Notes: generated by a model not told the origin, from the letters alone. A stretch of 11,195 bases of DNA from JAEYZS01 sp031374125 (GCA_031374125.1 JANMFM010000228.1:1-11195), one strand, 5' to 3'; positions 1-5,266 are shown, counted from the first letter of the stretch. Made by a program: numbers and translations.

Positions 1-613
1 CAATCAACATACCATTCGCAAGACCCATATAACTTTTTGGAACTGTGATTTTGTAAGAAACTTTTGCAGCGTCCAATGGCGAATCGTTTCCGGGAAACCA
101 GAATCTGCCATAATAAGGCCAGTTGCGCGTGAGCAAATACGAAAGGTTTCCGTCCTTCATCGAATAAAAACCTGTATCTCCTGAACTCAGCTTTACGGTG
201 TATAGGATTCTAACTTTGCTCGCTTCATTGGCATTCACTGAAATATTATCAATAGATAAAACATCGCCTTTTAATCCATAAGCCTCTTTTCCTGGAATGC
301 CTTGAAGAATTGACGTGGGAACTTTTTTGCCATTCACGTAAGCTTCATTCACCTGGATGAGTTTGGCATTGGTGTGAAGTTCAATTTCTGAGGCATCTTT
401 TAAAGCCAAAACTTCCATATCCATCACTACGTTGAACTCTTCAACCTCAACGGAGGGAATATCGATATCAAAGTGGTAGGACAAAACATCAATATTGGGG
501 TTCCCTAGGAAAGGTAAAAGCTTATCTAGCGTTTTTCCAAAGCCTGGAGAAACAAAAAGAAAAACTACCAAGACACTGATGGGCTTTAAAAAATTGGATT
601 TTGAGAAATTCAT
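1..613 (-). CDS. M1-family metallo-aminopeptidase, exported, N-terminal part only (runs off left edge)
   Basis: Reading from ATG at 613 down to base 2 gives 204 codons with no stop, so the gene continues beyond the window. Residues 1-26 form a signal peptide (Lys near the start, hydrophobic VLVVFLFV core, likely cut after SPGFG). The mature part is beta-rich and contains RNWPYYGRFWFPGND around residues 160-175, followed by SYKITVPKSYMGLANG. This is the characteristic stretch of the M1 peptidase N-terminal saddle domain, in which an Arg-Trp-Phe-Pro block precedes the catalytic domain. The HExxH zinc site and the GAMEN motif would lie outside the window, so catalytic competence cannot be judged. 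GAGG stands 7 bases before the ATG. Expected role: zinc-dependent removal of N-terminal residues from peptides in the periplasm or outside the cell. It is divergently oriented to the next gene. Family call is good; substrate unknown. Confidence 0.82.
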   Translation of the reverse strand, partial: MNFSKSNFLKPISVLVVFLFVSPGFGKTLDKLLPFLGNPNIDVLSYHFDIDIPSVEVEEFNVVMDMEVLALKDASEIELHTNAKLIQVNEAYVNGKKVPTSILQGIPGKEAYGLKGDVLSIDNISVNANEASKVRILYTVKLSSGDTGFYSMKDGNLSYLLTRNWPYYGRFWFPGNDSPLDAAKVSYKITVPKSYMGLANGMLI

Positions 614-833
614 GATTTACCTCTTTTTAGACTGAAATATTCATAGATTATTTTTGCTCAAAAGAAAAGCAGGGGTTTGTCTGCGCAATTATTTATCCTG
701 TTATTAATACATAGCAACAGTGGGGGTTAAAATAAAAAATTTCTGTTGATATTCCGGCTGGTTAGCGATTTCATTTAAAGTCTACCGTACCTAATTATTT
801 AATCTAATTTAATTCTGCTCTAGAGGAGTTTCA

Positions 834-1334
834 ATGAAACAAATTATCCTAATCGCTGCTTTAGTTTTATTATCAACATCTGCTTTTGCAAAAGATCTCA
901 ATCACCGCTTAGGTATTGGCTACGCAGATCAAATGGCAGTGGATGTTCCAAGTATTCAAGCAAAATATTGGATTGATCCTGATCTTGGGTTTTCAGTAGA
1001 TCTTGGGATCAAAACTGGCGATGCCGAATCTGCTTTTGGAATTATGGCAAAAGCTTATAAAATAATTTTCCCAGAAGAAAATTTAAACTTCTACATGGGC
1101 GGTGGCGCAGGATTAATTTCTCAAAAGATTAGCGTGGCTAACGGCGGTGACGGGAAAAATGATTCCGGATTTGAATTGATGGCTTTTGTAGGTGCTGAAT
1201 TTTTCCTTCCAGGATTAGAATCCTTAGCCTTTTCATTTGAAGCAGGCGTAGGCGTAGTCTCCATTCGCAGTGACTCCGAATTCAGAACCATCGGCCACTC
1301 CCCACTCAACGCCGGCATGATCTTTTACTTCTAA
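834..1334 (+). CDS. Small outer-membrane beta-barrel protein (exported)
   Basis: This 166-residue protein starts at ATG 834, with AGAGGAG at 822-828 as ribosome-binding site. Residues 1-19 are a clear signal peptide ending in SAFA before KDLNH. The mature 147 residues show alternating hydrophobic/polar strands broken by Gly- and Asp-rich turns (for example NFYMGGGAGL and LAFSFEAGVGVV), and the chain ends in Tyr-Phe. A C-terminal aromatic residue is the usual BAM recognition signal of outer-membrane proteins. The length suits an eight-stranded barrel of the OmpW/OmpX/opacity class, but no family signature is strong enough to name it. It lies 152 bases upstream of a second barrel gene in the same direction, which has its own candidate promoter. 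Function unknown; location in the outer membrane is inferred from the architecture. Confidence 0.7.
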   Translation: MKQIILIAALVLLSTSAFAKDLNHRLGIGYADQMAVDVPSIQAKYWIDPDLGFSVDLGIKTGDAESAFGIMAKAYKIIFPEENLNFYMGGGAGLISQKISVANGGDGKNDSGFELMAFVGAEFFLPGLESLAFSFEAGVGVVSIRSDSEFRTIGHSPLNAGMIFYF

Positions 1335-1338
1335 ATAA

Positions 1339-1361
1339 AGTTGTCTCAAAGAGATACAACT
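1339..1361 (+). terminator. Weak stem-loop just after the 834-1334 gene
   Basis: AGTTGT-CTC pairs with GAG-at-ACAACT around an AAA loop, with a two-base bulge, beginning 4 bases after the stop codon. No T-run follows, so it is not a textbook intrinsic terminator. An alternative small hairpin (ACTCT/AGAGT, 1359-1371) overlaps it. Confidence 0.25.
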
Positions 1362-1438
1362 CTTAAAGAGTCCAACCAAGTGTATGGAAGTTCCTAGACA
1401 AAAGACCACTGTCTGTACACTCAAAATCAACAGAATAG

Positions 1439-1481
1439 TTCTTTTTCGGCACCCACATTGCTATACTATATGTATAGGGGA
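1439..1481 (+). promoter_or_regulatory. Candidate promoter with a perfect inverted repeat over the -10, and the RBS of the next gene
   Basis: TATACT at 1462-1467 is a good -10 hexamer. The -35 region 17 bases upstream (TTCTTT, 1439-1444) is poor. The -10 is embedded in CTATACTATATGTATAG (1461-1477), a perfect repeat with 6-bp arms and a 5-base centre, suggesting a dimeric regulator site. AGGGGA (1476-1481) is the ribosome-binding site, 5 bases before GTG 1487, and supports that start. Transcription from this -10 would give a leader of only about 13 bases. Confidence 0.4.
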
Positions 1482-1486
1482 TCTTT

Positions 1487-2230
1487 GTGAAATCTATAGC
1501 TTTTGTTGCACTTCTAGTTCTTTCTATTGCATCTGTATTCCATGCTGAATCGTCGTGGGCTCAGTCTGGAATCCTCATCGCCCAAGACAATTACGACGCT
1601 TACGATCCCTTCGCCGACTACTCCGAGTTCGATGAAGCTACGGATGAAGAAGCAGATATTTATTTCTTTAAAAACGGAAGATTTTTTACCATCGGTCTCA
1701 TTGCCGGTTACAGAGTTTTCACCGACACGATCGGGCAGATCTACCAAGCGGCTCCAGAGTTTGGTTTCTCCCTCTCTTACTTTTTTGATTTGAGACTTGC
1801 CGCTCAAGTGAGTTACATCACGGGCGATCACAAATTCAACTTCGCCGTAAATGGTGACAGATACGTGGGCTCACTCACCGTTTCTGGATTTTCTATGGAC
1901 TTAAAATATTACCTCAACGTGCAAAATACAACGAAGGGCATATCAGAATTTAACCCTTATATTTTGGGCGGTATCACTCAACTCTCTAGAGAACTAAGAA
2001 GTAACAATGACGAAGGTACAAAAAAAGATAGCTCCATGGCTTTCCAAATCGGCGTAGGCACAGAATTCCCCATGGTTAAAAATAAATATCACTTAGGTAT
2101 CGAAGCCATCTATCAGTATGTGAATTTTCCCGATGAAGGCGATTATCTACAAACTGATTCTGGACCAACCAACGTCCGCATGAACGGCGACATCATCCGC
2201 ATCCAAGCCATCCTAGGCTTCAACTTTTAA
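1487..2230 (+). CDS. Outer-membrane beta-barrel protein with acidic N-terminal segment
   Basis: This 247-residue protein starts at GTG 1487, chosen because AGGGGA sits 5 bases upstream and the signal peptide begins directly there. Residues 1-25 are hydrophobic, with possible cleavage after VFHA or SSWA. They are followed by an acidic, Tyr/Asp/Glu-rich linker at about residues 34-58. From about residue 62 to the end there are alternating strands with aromatic girdles (FFTIGLIAGYRVF, FGFSLSYFFDLRLAAQVSYI, FNPYILGGI), long polar loops, and the terminal sequence LGFNF ending in Phe. This fits an eight- to ten-stranded outer-membrane barrel of the general OmpA-like/OMP_b-brl class; no specific family was recognised. 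It is in tandem with, and similar in design to, the 834-1334 gene. A 17-bp repeat starts directly after its TAA stop. Confidence 0.68.
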   Translation: MKSIAFVALLVLSIASVFHAESSWAQSGILIAQDNYDAYDPFADYSEFDEATDEEADIYFFKNGRFFTIGLIAGYRVFTDTIGQIYQAAPEFGFSLSYFFDLRLAAQVSYITGDHKFNFAVNGDRYVGSLTVSGFSMDLKYYLNVQNTTKGISEFNPYILGGITQLSRELRSNNDEGTKKDSSMAFQIGVGTEFPMVKNKYHLGIEAIYQYVNFPDEGDYLQTDSGPTNVRMNGDIIRIQAILGFNF

Positions 2231-2247
2231 AAGGCGCCAGCCTACTT
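2231..2247 (+). repeat. 17-bp inverted repeat, left copy
   Basis: AAGGCGCCAGCCTACTT begins on the base after the TAA of the preceding gene. Its exact reverse complement lies at 5250-5266, overlapping the stop codon of the convergent symporter gene. Read away from each gene, both copies are stop codon followed by (AA)GGCGCCAGCCTACTT. A 10-bp part is also matched by the copy at 2436-2445. Confidence 0.9.
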
Positions 2248-2284
2248 GTGTTTCGCATCTGCCCGCATATAAGACAGATCAAAT

Positions 2285-2314
2285 AATAAAGAGTGGAATC
2301 TCGCTATTTTTTTT
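2285..2314 (+). terminator. Possible weak terminator (short stem then T8)
   Basis: A poor stem (AATA/TATT and GAG/CTC around a 2x2 internal loop, 2285-2308) runs into eight T at 2307-2314. The T-run is good but the stem is marginal. It is the only plus-strand terminator candidate after the 1487-2230 gene. Confidence 0.25.
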
Positions 2315-2367
2315 CAGGCCGCTACAAAAGACGAGCATTCTTGAAAAAAAACTTTAAGTGAAGATAC

Positions 2368-2399
2368 AAGAGGCCCATGAGTTTTCACACGGACCTCTT
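2368..2399 (-). terminator. Long stem-loop downstream of the 2447-3310 gene
   Basis: On the minus strand AAGAGGTCC pairs with GGGCCTCTT (9 bp, one G-T). The stem extends through GTGTG/CTCAT, with one mismatch and one wobble, to an AAAA loop. It lies 48 bases past the stop codon of the minus-strand gene. A run of eight T follows only 16 bases later, so termination is plausible but not canonical. The core AGGCCCATG.GTTTT.CA (plus strand) recurs in the stem-loop at 4312-4338. Confidence 0.5.
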
Positions 2400-2430
2400 A
2401 TCGAATTGAAGTGGTTTTGATTTACTTAGA

Positions 2431-2445
2431 TGCGGAAGTAGGCTG
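2431..2445. repeat. 15-bp direct repeat, left copy (att-like)
   Basis: TGCGGAAGTAGGCTG matches TGCTGAAGTAGGCTG at 5245-5259 in 14 of 15 positions and in the same orientation. The two copies bracket the accessory genes exactly: the left copy ends 1 base before the stop codon of the 2447-3310 gene, and the right copy starts on the base after the stop codon of the 4846-5244 gene. Confidence 0.75.
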
Positions 2446-2446
2446 A

Positions 2447-3310
2447 TTATTTTATGTTTTTATTTTTTCTATCTAACCATCTTTTTAAGCTTTCTAAAAC
2501 TTTGCCATTTTGTATGCATTCACTTTTAAAAGAATGAGATGATCCAAAACTACTAAGTCCTGATTTAGAACGATCACACCCAGCATCGAATTTTTCTAAA
2601 ATTTCTAATTTTTTAATATGATCTTCTTTACAAAATGTTTCCATCTTTTGGAGACAAGCCAAATCCTCTCCTTTACATCTATTGCTGAGGCTGACGTTAG
2701 ATTCTATATAATGTCGTAAATCTATATGTTCATTTGAGCATAAAGGACTTTCGCTATATGGAAATTTAGCAGATTTCTTTTCTTTATTTTTTCCGCAGTA
2801 AATGGTGTAATCAAGCACCCCTTCTTCAGCAACTTGTAAACCATATGACTTTAAGTCATTACACTCATTAAGGTATAAATTATAACCTCTATCAAGAGGA
2901 GTGCCCTCAAAAGGTGTTTGTTTTAACTGACAGTGTCCTGAAACGTATGAGTGATAAAACAATATAGATCCTGGGTATAAGATGTATTGATCTTGATAAA
3001 GAACATTTCCACTGTCTGCTAATGGAGTATAGTTCTCTTTAGAAATTTTGCTTCCATCATAGTCTAAAGCTTCCAAAATCGCCGTCGTAGTCTTGTCTTT
3101 ATTTACTTTTAACGTTGCTTTGCAACCTCCAACATCAGGATGAAAAACTTCAATAACACCACTGCCATTTATACGGGCCCATTTCTGAACAGAAGTTCCA
3201 CCGGAATAAATTTCCAACTCATAAGCATTTTCAGCTCTTACATAACTGTCACGTGCTAGAGCAATTGACGAAGCCAAGCACACGATTAATGCACCAATAA
3301 TTGATTTCAT
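2447..3310 (-). CDS. Cysteine-rich exported protein of unknown function
   Basis: This 287-residue protein starts at ATG 3310, with AGGAG at 3316-3320 (5 bases upstream). Residues 1-19 are a signal peptide ending in IALA before RDSYV, and no lipobox is present. The mature chain holds ten cysteines, in contexts such as GGCKA, GHCQL, NECND, IYCGK, NRCKG, TFCKED and SECIQ. An even number spread over the chain suggests five disulfides and an oxidising location such as periplasm or exterior. The N-terminal half (residues 20-140) is beta-like; the C-terminal half, from about residue 190, is Lys/Glu-rich and helical (LACLQKMETFCKEDHIKKLEILEKF). No family was recognised. It is the leftmost gene of the putative cassette and stands alone on its strand, with a stem-loop 48 bases downstream. 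A nine-G tract lies 60 bases upstream of its start. A real gene, judging by RBS, signal peptide and length. Confidence 0.75.
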   Translation of the reverse strand: MKSIIGALIVCLASSIALARDSYVRAENAYELEIYSGGTSVQKWARINGSGVIEVFHPDVGGCKATLKVNKDKTTTAILEALDYDGSKISKENYTPLADSGNVLYQDQYILYPGSILFYHSYVSGHCQLKQTPFEGTPLDRGYNLYLNECNDLKSYGLQVAEEGVLDYTIYCGKNKEKKSAKFPYSESPLCSNEHIDLRHYIESNVSLSNRCKGEDLACLQKMETFCKEDHIKKLEILEKFDAGCDRSKSGLSSFGSSHSFKSECIQNGKVLESLKRWLDRKNKNIK

Positions 3311-3369
3311 GATATCTCCTAAAAAATAAATTAATAATTCTTAAGCACTACTTACAAACAACATGCCAT

Positions 3370-3378
3370 GGGGGGGGG
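3370..3378. repeat. Homopolymer of nine G
   Basis: Nine consecutive G in an AT-rich intergenic region between two divergent transcription units. It lies 60 bases upstream of the ATG at 3310 and about 100 bases upstream of the -35 serving the 3517 gene. Tracts of this length are prone to slippage. Confidence 0.9.
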
Positions 3379-3470
3379 TATATTCGATTTGATATTTCAT
3401 ATACGAGATAGAGGCGTTAATTTGTCACAGGTAAGCCCAAATTCGGGTGAATTTTCGACTTGCTACTTTT

Positions 3471-3517
3471 AGCAATATTTATTGCAAATAATAGCAATAT
3501 TATATATAATGTGTATG
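3471..3517 (+). promoter_or_regulatory. Strong sigma70-type promoter with overlapping repeats, operator-like; start coincides with GTG 3517
   Basis: TTGCAA (3482-3487), a 17-base spacer and a perfect TATAAT (3505-3510) form the best promoter in the window. Transcription would start near 3517, the first base of a GTG codon, suggesting a leaderless message. Three GCAATA half-sites overlap it: 3472-3477 and 3494-3499 direct, 3480-3485 inverted. The first two form a perfect 14-bp repeat. A 12-bp palindrome, ATTATATATAAT (3499-3510), covers the -10. This is the expected place for autorepression by the downstream HTH antitoxin. Confidence 0.6.
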
Positions 3518-3813
3518 TGAAGAGACGAGAATACCCAATTTTCCTAATTATCAACGGACGCAAGATTACGAAAGTAGTCATCGATCCCCACTATGAATTG
3601 AGACACAAAGACTCAATCGATGACGACATCATTTTAAAACTTGTTCGAACACTTGATGGAATTGAACAACTTCCTTCGAATATTGATGATGAGGGATTTG
3701 AATATTACGTAAAAGATAAAATAGATTTAGATAACAAAACATACAAGTTGGTTTGACTTCTACACGAAGACAATATTTTTATTGGCATTGTTAATGCCTA
3801 CAGGAGAGATTAA
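3517..3813 (+). pseudogene. Toxin-like protein of a toxin-antitoxin pair, interrupted by in-frame TGA
   Basis: From GTG 3517 the frame gives 79 residues (KRREYPIFLIINGRKIT...) to a TGA at 3754-3756. It continues without another stop through LLHEDNIFIGIVNAYRRD to TAA 3811-3813, 2 bases before the next gene's ATG. The TGA follows YKLV, where a Trp (TGG) would fit the hydrophobic strand YKLVWLL, so one G-to-A change explains it. Size (98 residues if read through), the HYELRHKDSIDDDIILKLVRTLDG helix, the late beta strands ending in NAYRR, and the toxin-before-HTH order suggest a RelE/HigB- or BrnT-like RNase toxin; the exact family was not identified. A TTG start at 3460 is rejected because the promoter lies inside that extension. 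Truncation removes the last 19 residues, so activity is probably lost. Confidence 0.6.
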
Positions 3814-3815
3814 AT

Positions 3816-4127
3816 ATGAGATATCCAAGTGCAAAAAAATTGGCAGAAATGGACAAAAAATTAAAAGAGATGGAAGGCGCTATTGCTTTACCCAAAAATG
3901 CGACTTATGCCGAACGAGTGAAATACGATTTATGTAAACGTATCGTAGCTTACGTTCGTATTCATCGCATTACGCAGGCAGAGCTAGCAGGCAAACTAGG
4001 AATCGACCCAGCACGCGTTAGTGAGATTGTTAATTATAAGATCGACAAGTTTACTATAGACACTCTGCTTACTTATAATCGAACCCTTGATCCTGAATTC
4101 GAAGTTAAAATTAAACCTGCGAGTTGA
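3816..4127 (+). CDS. HigA-like antitoxin / XRE-family HTH regulator
   Basis: This 103-residue protein starts at ATG 3816, with AGGAG (3802-3806) located inside the C-terminal coding end of the toxin frame, so translation of the two was probably coupled. A charged helical N-terminus (residues 1-28) is followed by ALPKNATYAERVKYDLCKRIVAY. The helix-turn-helix spans about residues 53-85 (ITQAELAGKLGIDPARVSEIVN), and a short strand-like tail (DPEFEVKIK) ends the chain. This pattern matches HigA-type antitoxins with a C-terminal HTH_37-like domain, which bind the toxin and repress their own promoter. Candidate binding sites are the GCAATA repeats and the palindrome upstream of 3517. With the toxin frame broken, it may now be a solitary regulator. 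The last codons sit in the 12-bp palindrome AGTTGATCAACT (4122-4133). Confidence 0.78.
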   Translation: MRYPSAKKLAEMDKKLKEMEGAIALPKNATYAERVKYDLCKRIVAYVRIHRITQAELAGKLGIDPARVSEIVNYKIDKFTIDTLLTYNRTLDPEFEVKIKPAS

Positions 4128-4311
4128 TCAACTAAAGAATCTTTCGCAGCAGCCAAATCGTCATAAAAGCCTTGCTATTCGATATGCTCTTTTAAAGCCT
4201 TTGCTACAGAAAGCTCAGGAATAGTTCAAAGTGGTCAAAATCAGGGTTTTAAATCAGGCTGGTCGGGTTTTCAGTAGGTTCTAGTCAAACGGAGCATAGG
4301 GTGAAAATCAA

Positions 4312-4338
4312 AAGGCCCATGCGTTTTACATGAGCCTT
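4312..4338 (-). terminator. Intrinsic terminator of the 4357-4641 gene
   Basis: On the minus strand AAGGCTCATG pairs with CATGGGCCTT (10 bp, one G-T) around TAAAACG, followed by a T-rich tail (TTGATTTTC). It lies 18 bases after the stop codon. It shares its core with the stem-loop at 2368-2399. The rest of 4128-4311 holds no gene that could be supported. Confidence 0.65.
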
Positions 4339-4356
4339 GGATAAGAACGAAGGGTT

Positions 4357-4641
4357 TTATGGCAGGCAGTTTACTGATCCTGAATTAAAACGTACCTCTG
4401 AATCACATGGCCCACCTGGCATCGGTGCGCATGTAGATAAAACGTCAACCTTTACAGCACAAGTACCAAACGTAATGTCATAATTTCTTTGACCATTATT
4501 TACGATAGAACCAATCTCATTTTCACCAATAAGTTCTCTCACTTTACCATCCGTTGAAATAGTCTTTATATCATCAGCACTTTGATTTGCTATTGCAAGT
4601 GAACCCATAAAAAGACAACCGAGCATTAATAGATATTTCAT
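4357..4641 (-). CDS. Small exported four-cysteine protein of unknown function
   Basis: The frame is open from 4785, but the start is placed at ATG 4641. A near-perfect AGGAGG (4649-4654) lies 7 bases upstream, and a signal peptide begins directly there (residues 1-18, MKYLLM... ending in LAIA before NQSADD). The product is 94 residues, with a mature part of about 76. The mature part has four cysteines (GTCAV, STCAP, GPCDS, VNCLP), consistent with two disulfides, and a Pro/Gly-rich CAPMPGGPC segment. No family was recognised. The gene has a candidate promoter (TTGACT, 18 bases, TAAATA) overlapped by three tandem 9-base repeats, and its own terminator at 4312-4338. It is divergent from the DUF2283-HTH gene, which could regulate it from the shared 204-base region. 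Sequence upstream of 4641 in this frame shows no signal or RBS and is noncoding. Confidence 0.65.
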   Translation of the reverse strand: MKYLLMLGCLFMGSLAIANQSADDIKTISTDGKVRELIGENEIGSIVNNGQRNYDITFGTCAVKVDVLSTCAPMPGGPCDSEVRFNSGSVNCLP

Positions 4642-4653
4642 AATTTCTCCTCC

Positions 4654-4697
4654 TAGAGTATTTGGAGTATTTAGAGTAAGTATTGTCTTAGAGTCAA
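4654..4697 (-). promoter_or_regulatory. Candidate promoter with three tandem 9-base repeats
   Basis: On the minus strand TTGACT (4697-4692), an 18-base spacer and TAAATA (4673-4668) form a plausible sigma70 promoter. The plus strand shows TAGAGTATT (4654-4662), TGGAGTATT (4663-4671) and TAGAGTAAG (4672-4680) in perfect register, covering the -10 and start region. A fourth partial copy, TAGAGTCAA (4689-4697), covers the -35. Iterated sites of this kind suggest cooperative regulator binding. Confidence 0.45.
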
Positions 4698-4817
4698 CAA
4701 ACAAATGGGCCTGTTGAAAAAGTCGCTTCGCATATTGGCATTTAATTCCAGAAATGATTTTATTGCATTTGAGGGGAATCAACATGCAAGGACATCATCA
4801 TTATGCGCTATAAGGAC

Positions 4818-4838
4818 ACCCCGGGGTAACTCTAGGAG
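4818..4838 (+). promoter_or_regulatory. GC palindrome and RBS before the DUF2283-HTH gene
   Basis: ACCCCGGGGT (4818-4827) is a perfect 10-bp palindrome standing out in AT-rich sequence; AGGAG (4834-4838) lies 7 bases before ATG 4846 and fixes that start. A weak -10 (TATAAG, 4809-4814) lies just upstream without a good -35. The palindrome could be an operator for the HTH protein itself. Confidence 0.35.
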
Positions 4839-4845
4839 ATTCAAA

Positions 4846-5244
4846 ATGATAGTAAAGTGCAATTTTGAAACAGATCTAATGTATATTCATTTTTTCAGCG
4901 GTGTTCCCAATATTCAAATGAAGACCTCTGACGAGGATATTTCTAAGTTTGTTGCTAAGGCAAACAAGGACCAAGTGATTGGTTACGAAATCGAAGGGGC
5001 ATCTCAGAAGATAGATTATATTTTGAATAAACTAGGCCTTAGCAGAAAACAAAAGCTAGCTGTAAGTATGTGTTTTATTCGAGAGAAGCAAAAGAAAACT
5101 CAGAAAGAATTTTCTACAATTATAAATGTTAGCGAGAGTACTTATAAAAGTATCGAAAAGGCAGGACACAATATCGCATTCGATACCCTTGATGTTATTT
5201 ACAATCAGTTTAAAAAAGAAGAAATTCTTCGCGACATTTTTTAG
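4846..5244 (+). CDS. DUF2283 domain fused to XRE-family helix-turn-helix
   Basis: This 132-residue protein starts at ATG 4846 (AGGAG 7 bases upstream). The frame is open from 4705, but the extra 47 residues lack an RBS and are not domain-like. Residues 1-57 match the DUF2283 pattern: an opening strand with an acidic pair before a Tyr-Ile (FETDLMYIHF), then DQVIGYEIEGASQKI, corresponding to the usual D.DG.VVGIEIL.AS end. Residues about 80-125 form an XRE helix-turn-helix (REKQKKTQKEFSTIINVSES, then TYKSIEKAG and a final FDTLDVIYNQF helix). DUF2283 proteins are often small partners of toxin-like genes, so this may be an antitoxin or regulator in which sensor and DNA-binding parts are joined. 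No toxin lies next to it. Its stop is 20 bases from the stop of the convergent symporter gene and borders the direct repeat at 5245. Confidence 0.7.
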   Translation: MIVKCNFETDLMYIHFFSGVPNIQMKTSDEDISKFVAKANKDQVIGYEIEGASQKIDYILNKLGLSRKQKLAVSMCFIREKQKKTQKEFSTIINVSESTYKSIEKAGHNIAFDTLDVIYNQFKKEEILRDIF

Positions 5245-5266
5245 TGCTGAAGTAGGCTGGCGCCTT
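5245..5266. repeat. Right boundary repeats: 15-bp direct copy (5245-5259) and 17-bp inverted copy (5250-5266)
   Basis: TGCTGAAGTAGGCTG is the direct partner of 2431-2445. AAGTAGGCTGGCGCCTT is the exact reverse complement of 2231-2247. The last two bases belong to the TAA stop codon of the minus-strand symporter. Confidence 0.9.

Larger units (their letters stand above)
2431..5259. mobile_element. Putative inserted accessory cassette flanked by 15-bp direct repeats
   Basis: The segment carries five genes in mixed orientation: two Cys-rich exported proteins, a toxin-antitoxin-like pair with a broken toxin, and a DUF2283-HTH regulator. It is visibly more AT-rich than the flanking housekeeping genes. 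It sits between two genes whose 3' ends carry matching inverted 17-bp repeats and is bracketed by a 15-bp direct repeat. No integrase, transposase or integron recombinase is present, so mobility is inferred only from boundaries and content. It could be an old insertion or an array cassette moved in trans. Confidence 0.4.

Noticed and set aside
3460..3516. Upstream TTG start adding 19 residues to the toxin-like protein
   Set aside because: The segment contains the -35 and -10 of a strong promoter and has no RBS; its hydrophobic translation is a by-product of AT-rich promoter DNA.
4110..4225. Minus-strand frame reading LSVAKALKEHIE, stop, QGFYDDLAAAKDSLVDQL, possibly a decayed antitoxin gene
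   Set aside because: Only about 35 residues with an internal stop, no start or RBS, overlapping the 3' end of a real gene; similarity to any family is not convincing.
4251..4290. AGGCTGG and AGTAGGTTC as degenerate copies of the AAGTAGGCTGGCGCC repeat
   Set aside because: Matches of 7-8 bases out of order are within chance expectation for this stretch.
4707..4723. GGCCTGTTGAAAAAGTC resembles the ends of some insertion sequences
   Set aside because: No partner inverted repeat and no transposase fragment were found nearby; too short to support an IS remnant.
4642..4785. N-terminal extension of the small exported protein on the minus strand (start at 4785)
   Set aside because: AGGAGG lies 7 bases before ATG 4641 and a signal peptide starts there; the extension has no RBS, would place the signal internally, and overlaps the divergent promoter region.
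4705..4845. 47-residue extension of the DUF2283-HTH protein
   Set aside because: No RBS before 4705, while AGGAG precedes ATG 4846 where the DUF2283 domain begins.
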